Below are positions 49,136-50,243 of a stretch of DNA of 50,243 nucleotides, in pieces. The notes under the pieces were generated by a model. That model was not told where the DNA came from. It did no database searches and saw nothing but the letters and a program-made list of their open reading frames with translations. Positions within the stretch are counted from its first letter, which is position 1. Every line of letters starts with the position of its first letter. Location: positions 891-51,133 of the forward strand of contig CAJTTU010000015.1 of the NCBI GenBank assembly GCA_910579325.1. The letters are read 5' to 3'. The DNA is from an uncultured Lachnospiraceae bacterium (GTDB lineage Bacteria > Bacillota > Clostridia > Lachnospirales > Lachnospiraceae). The translations under genes and the position numbers were made by a program.

Positions 49136-50243
49136 ATGAGAAAGTCACAGAAATCTCAGGTCGAAGATACGATAACTTTGCTTGACAAAGCGCTGGGCGA
49201 GATCAGGAAAGCATTGGAACGGAAGGAGATTGAGCTGGTTCTGGATCTTCTGGGACAGTGTCAGGAGGCTGCCGTAGCCGTGGGGACTATGATCGAAGCC
49301 GAAGAAGGCGAGGGCACGACGGCGGTTCGTTTGCTGGAGGATTATTGTGAGCAGTTGTATCAGATCTATGACGCGGTTACGCAGGGAAAGCCGATCAATG
49401 TTCAGGCCGGCTGCAAAGCTTTGCGGAAAAAACTGGTTCAGGTAAGAAACAGTGTGAGAAATGATTTCAAAACTCGTACGGAAGTGGTATTTCTTCCATA
49501 TAAAGCTTCTATGTGGGATTCGCTGGAGAGCGTCTGGCGGGCGGCCTGCGAGGATGAGAATTGTGATGCGTATGTGGTGCCGATCCCTTATTATGACAGA
49601 AATCCGGACGGAAGCTTTGGCGAGATGCATTATGAGGGCGGTTTGTATCCGGAGGATGTGCCGGTAGTAAATTATGAGGATTACGATTTGGCGGGCCGCA
49701 GGCCGGATATGATTTTTATCCATAATCCTTATGACGAGTGCAATTATGTAACCAGTGTACATCCCTTTTTTTATTCCACGAATCTGAAACAGTTCACGGA
49801 TAAGCTGATATATATCCCGTATTTTGTTTTGGGTGAGATAGACCCGGAGAATCAGGAGGCAGTGAAGGGGATGGCTCATTTCTGCACCTGTCCCGGCGTG
49901 GTGAACGCGGACCGGGTGATTGTGCAGTCGGAGAATATGCGGAAGATCTATATCAATGTGCTGACGGAAGCCATGGGAACGGACACCAGGAAAACCTGGG
50001 AGGAAAAAATACTGGGTCTTGGTTCTCCCAAATTCGACAAGGCGCAGGGGACAAAAAGGGAGGATATCGATATACCGGAAGAATGGCTTCGGATTATCCG
50101 GAAGGAGGATGGAAGCCGGAAGAAGATCATATTATATAATACCAGTGTGAACGCTCTGCTTCATCACGATGAGAAGATGCTGGAGAAGATCAGAAGTGTT
50201 CTTGAAATTTTTCAGGAAGAGAAGGATGAGGTGGCGCTTTTGT
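49136..50243 (+). CDS. CDP-glycerol glycerophosphotransferase-related protein (3' end outside window)
   Basis: An open frame from ATG 49136 through the right edge (369 codons visible), so the C-terminus is missing. A helical N-terminal part (to about residue 105) precedes a domain with VVFLPYKASMWDSLESVW, AYVVPIPYYDRNPDGSFGEMH, RPDMIFIHNPYDECNYVTSV and ILGLGSPKFDK. I know this pattern from Clostridia proteins annotated as related to CDP-glycerol transferases, two-lobed enzymes of teichoic-acid-like polymer synthesis; the conserved DxxxC-rich front is peculiar to this group. No signal peptide. GATGAGGTTATAAACG precedes the start. Confidence 0.6.
   Translation, partial: MRKSQKSQVEDTITLLDKALGEIRKALERKEIELVLDLLGQCQEAAVAVGTMIEAEEGEGTTAVRLLEDYCEQLYQIYDAVTQGKPINVQAGCKALRKKLVQVRNSVRNDFKTRTEVVFLPYKASMWDSLESVWRAACEDENCDAYVVPIPYYDRNPDGSFGEMHYEGGLYPEDVPVVNYEDYDLAGRRPDMIFIHNPYDECNYVTSVHPFFYSTNLKQFTDKLIYIPYFVLGEIDPENQEAVKGMAHFCTCPGVVNADRVIVQSENMRKIYINVLTEAMGTDTRKTWEEKILGLGSPKFDKAQGTKREDIDIPEEWLRIIRKEDGSRKKIILYNTSVNALLHHDEKMLEKIRSVLEIFQEEKDEVALL

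Noticed and set aside
1..50243. tRNA, rRNA, CRISPR arrays, intact transposases or prophage
   Set aside because: None could be recognised by eye in either strand; degenerate insertion-sequence ends cannot be excluded.

Overview
The window reads as chromosomal DNA of a spore-forming anaerobic Clostridia bacterium, most likely a gut Lachnospiraceae member. This is inferred from protein style (spoVAD/spoVAE, an alpha/beta-type SASP, many OmpR-type two-component systems, DUF1700/DUF4097 genes, Uma2 family), strong GGAGG ribosome sites and moderate GC. No database search was possible.

Layout. 1-7809: a four-gene Wadjet plasmid/phage-defence operon in the order jetD-jetA-jetB-jetC (type III-like), entering from the left edge. 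7961-9736: an acyltransferase-3 gene and a convergent Uma2 nuclease-like gene, both with damaged N-termini. 9848-12017: a secreted acidic-repeat protein, then spoVAD-spoVAE without spoVAC beside them. 12327-17179: an FMN-barrel protein, a head-to-head chimera of two HxlR regulator fragments, an unrecognised 377-residue protein, small proteins and a DUF4143 ATPase. 17740-19229: larB and a short larC (nickel-pincer cofactor). 19687-25166: a two-component system, a Crp/Fnr regulator, a ferredoxin plus NapH-like membrane Fe-S protein pair, a GreA-like factor and a GNAT acetyltransferase. 25274-26278: an orphan NMT1/THI5-type lipoprotein. 26625-31726: response regulator, kinase, ABC ATPase and FtsX-type permease, resembling an antimicrobial-peptide sensing and export module. 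31797-32114: a compact type I toxin-antitoxin locus. 32218-36515: a minus-strand operon of an Ig-like surface protein, a FecCD-type ABC importer and a TiaS-like 'DDTD' protein. 36768-43896: a secreted nuclease, a BceAB-like transporter and a hybrid histidine kinase. 43989-45996: an attenuator-like leader and an AmtB-PII fusion. 46074-48067: a PadR-DUF1700-DUF4097 operon. 48187-48926: PspC, SASP and a small membrane protein. 49136-end: the start of a CDP-glycerol-transferase-related protein.

The most unusual layer is intergenic. At least four families of short dispersed elements recur, several with conserved or compensating base pairs: a GTACT..CGG/CCG..AGTAC hairpin (five copies), an ATCC/GGAT three-stem element (two copies), a GGAAAGTYCTCC hairpin (two copies), and a CAGCAACG...AGTTGCGGAACTATA composite. 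Three loci also carry a near-consensus promoter that fires almost directly into a strong intrinsic terminator. Together these suggest small structured RNAs or attenuators placed before signalling and transport genes. The window's other candidate for an undescribed system is the Ig-like/FecCD/TiaS-like operon.
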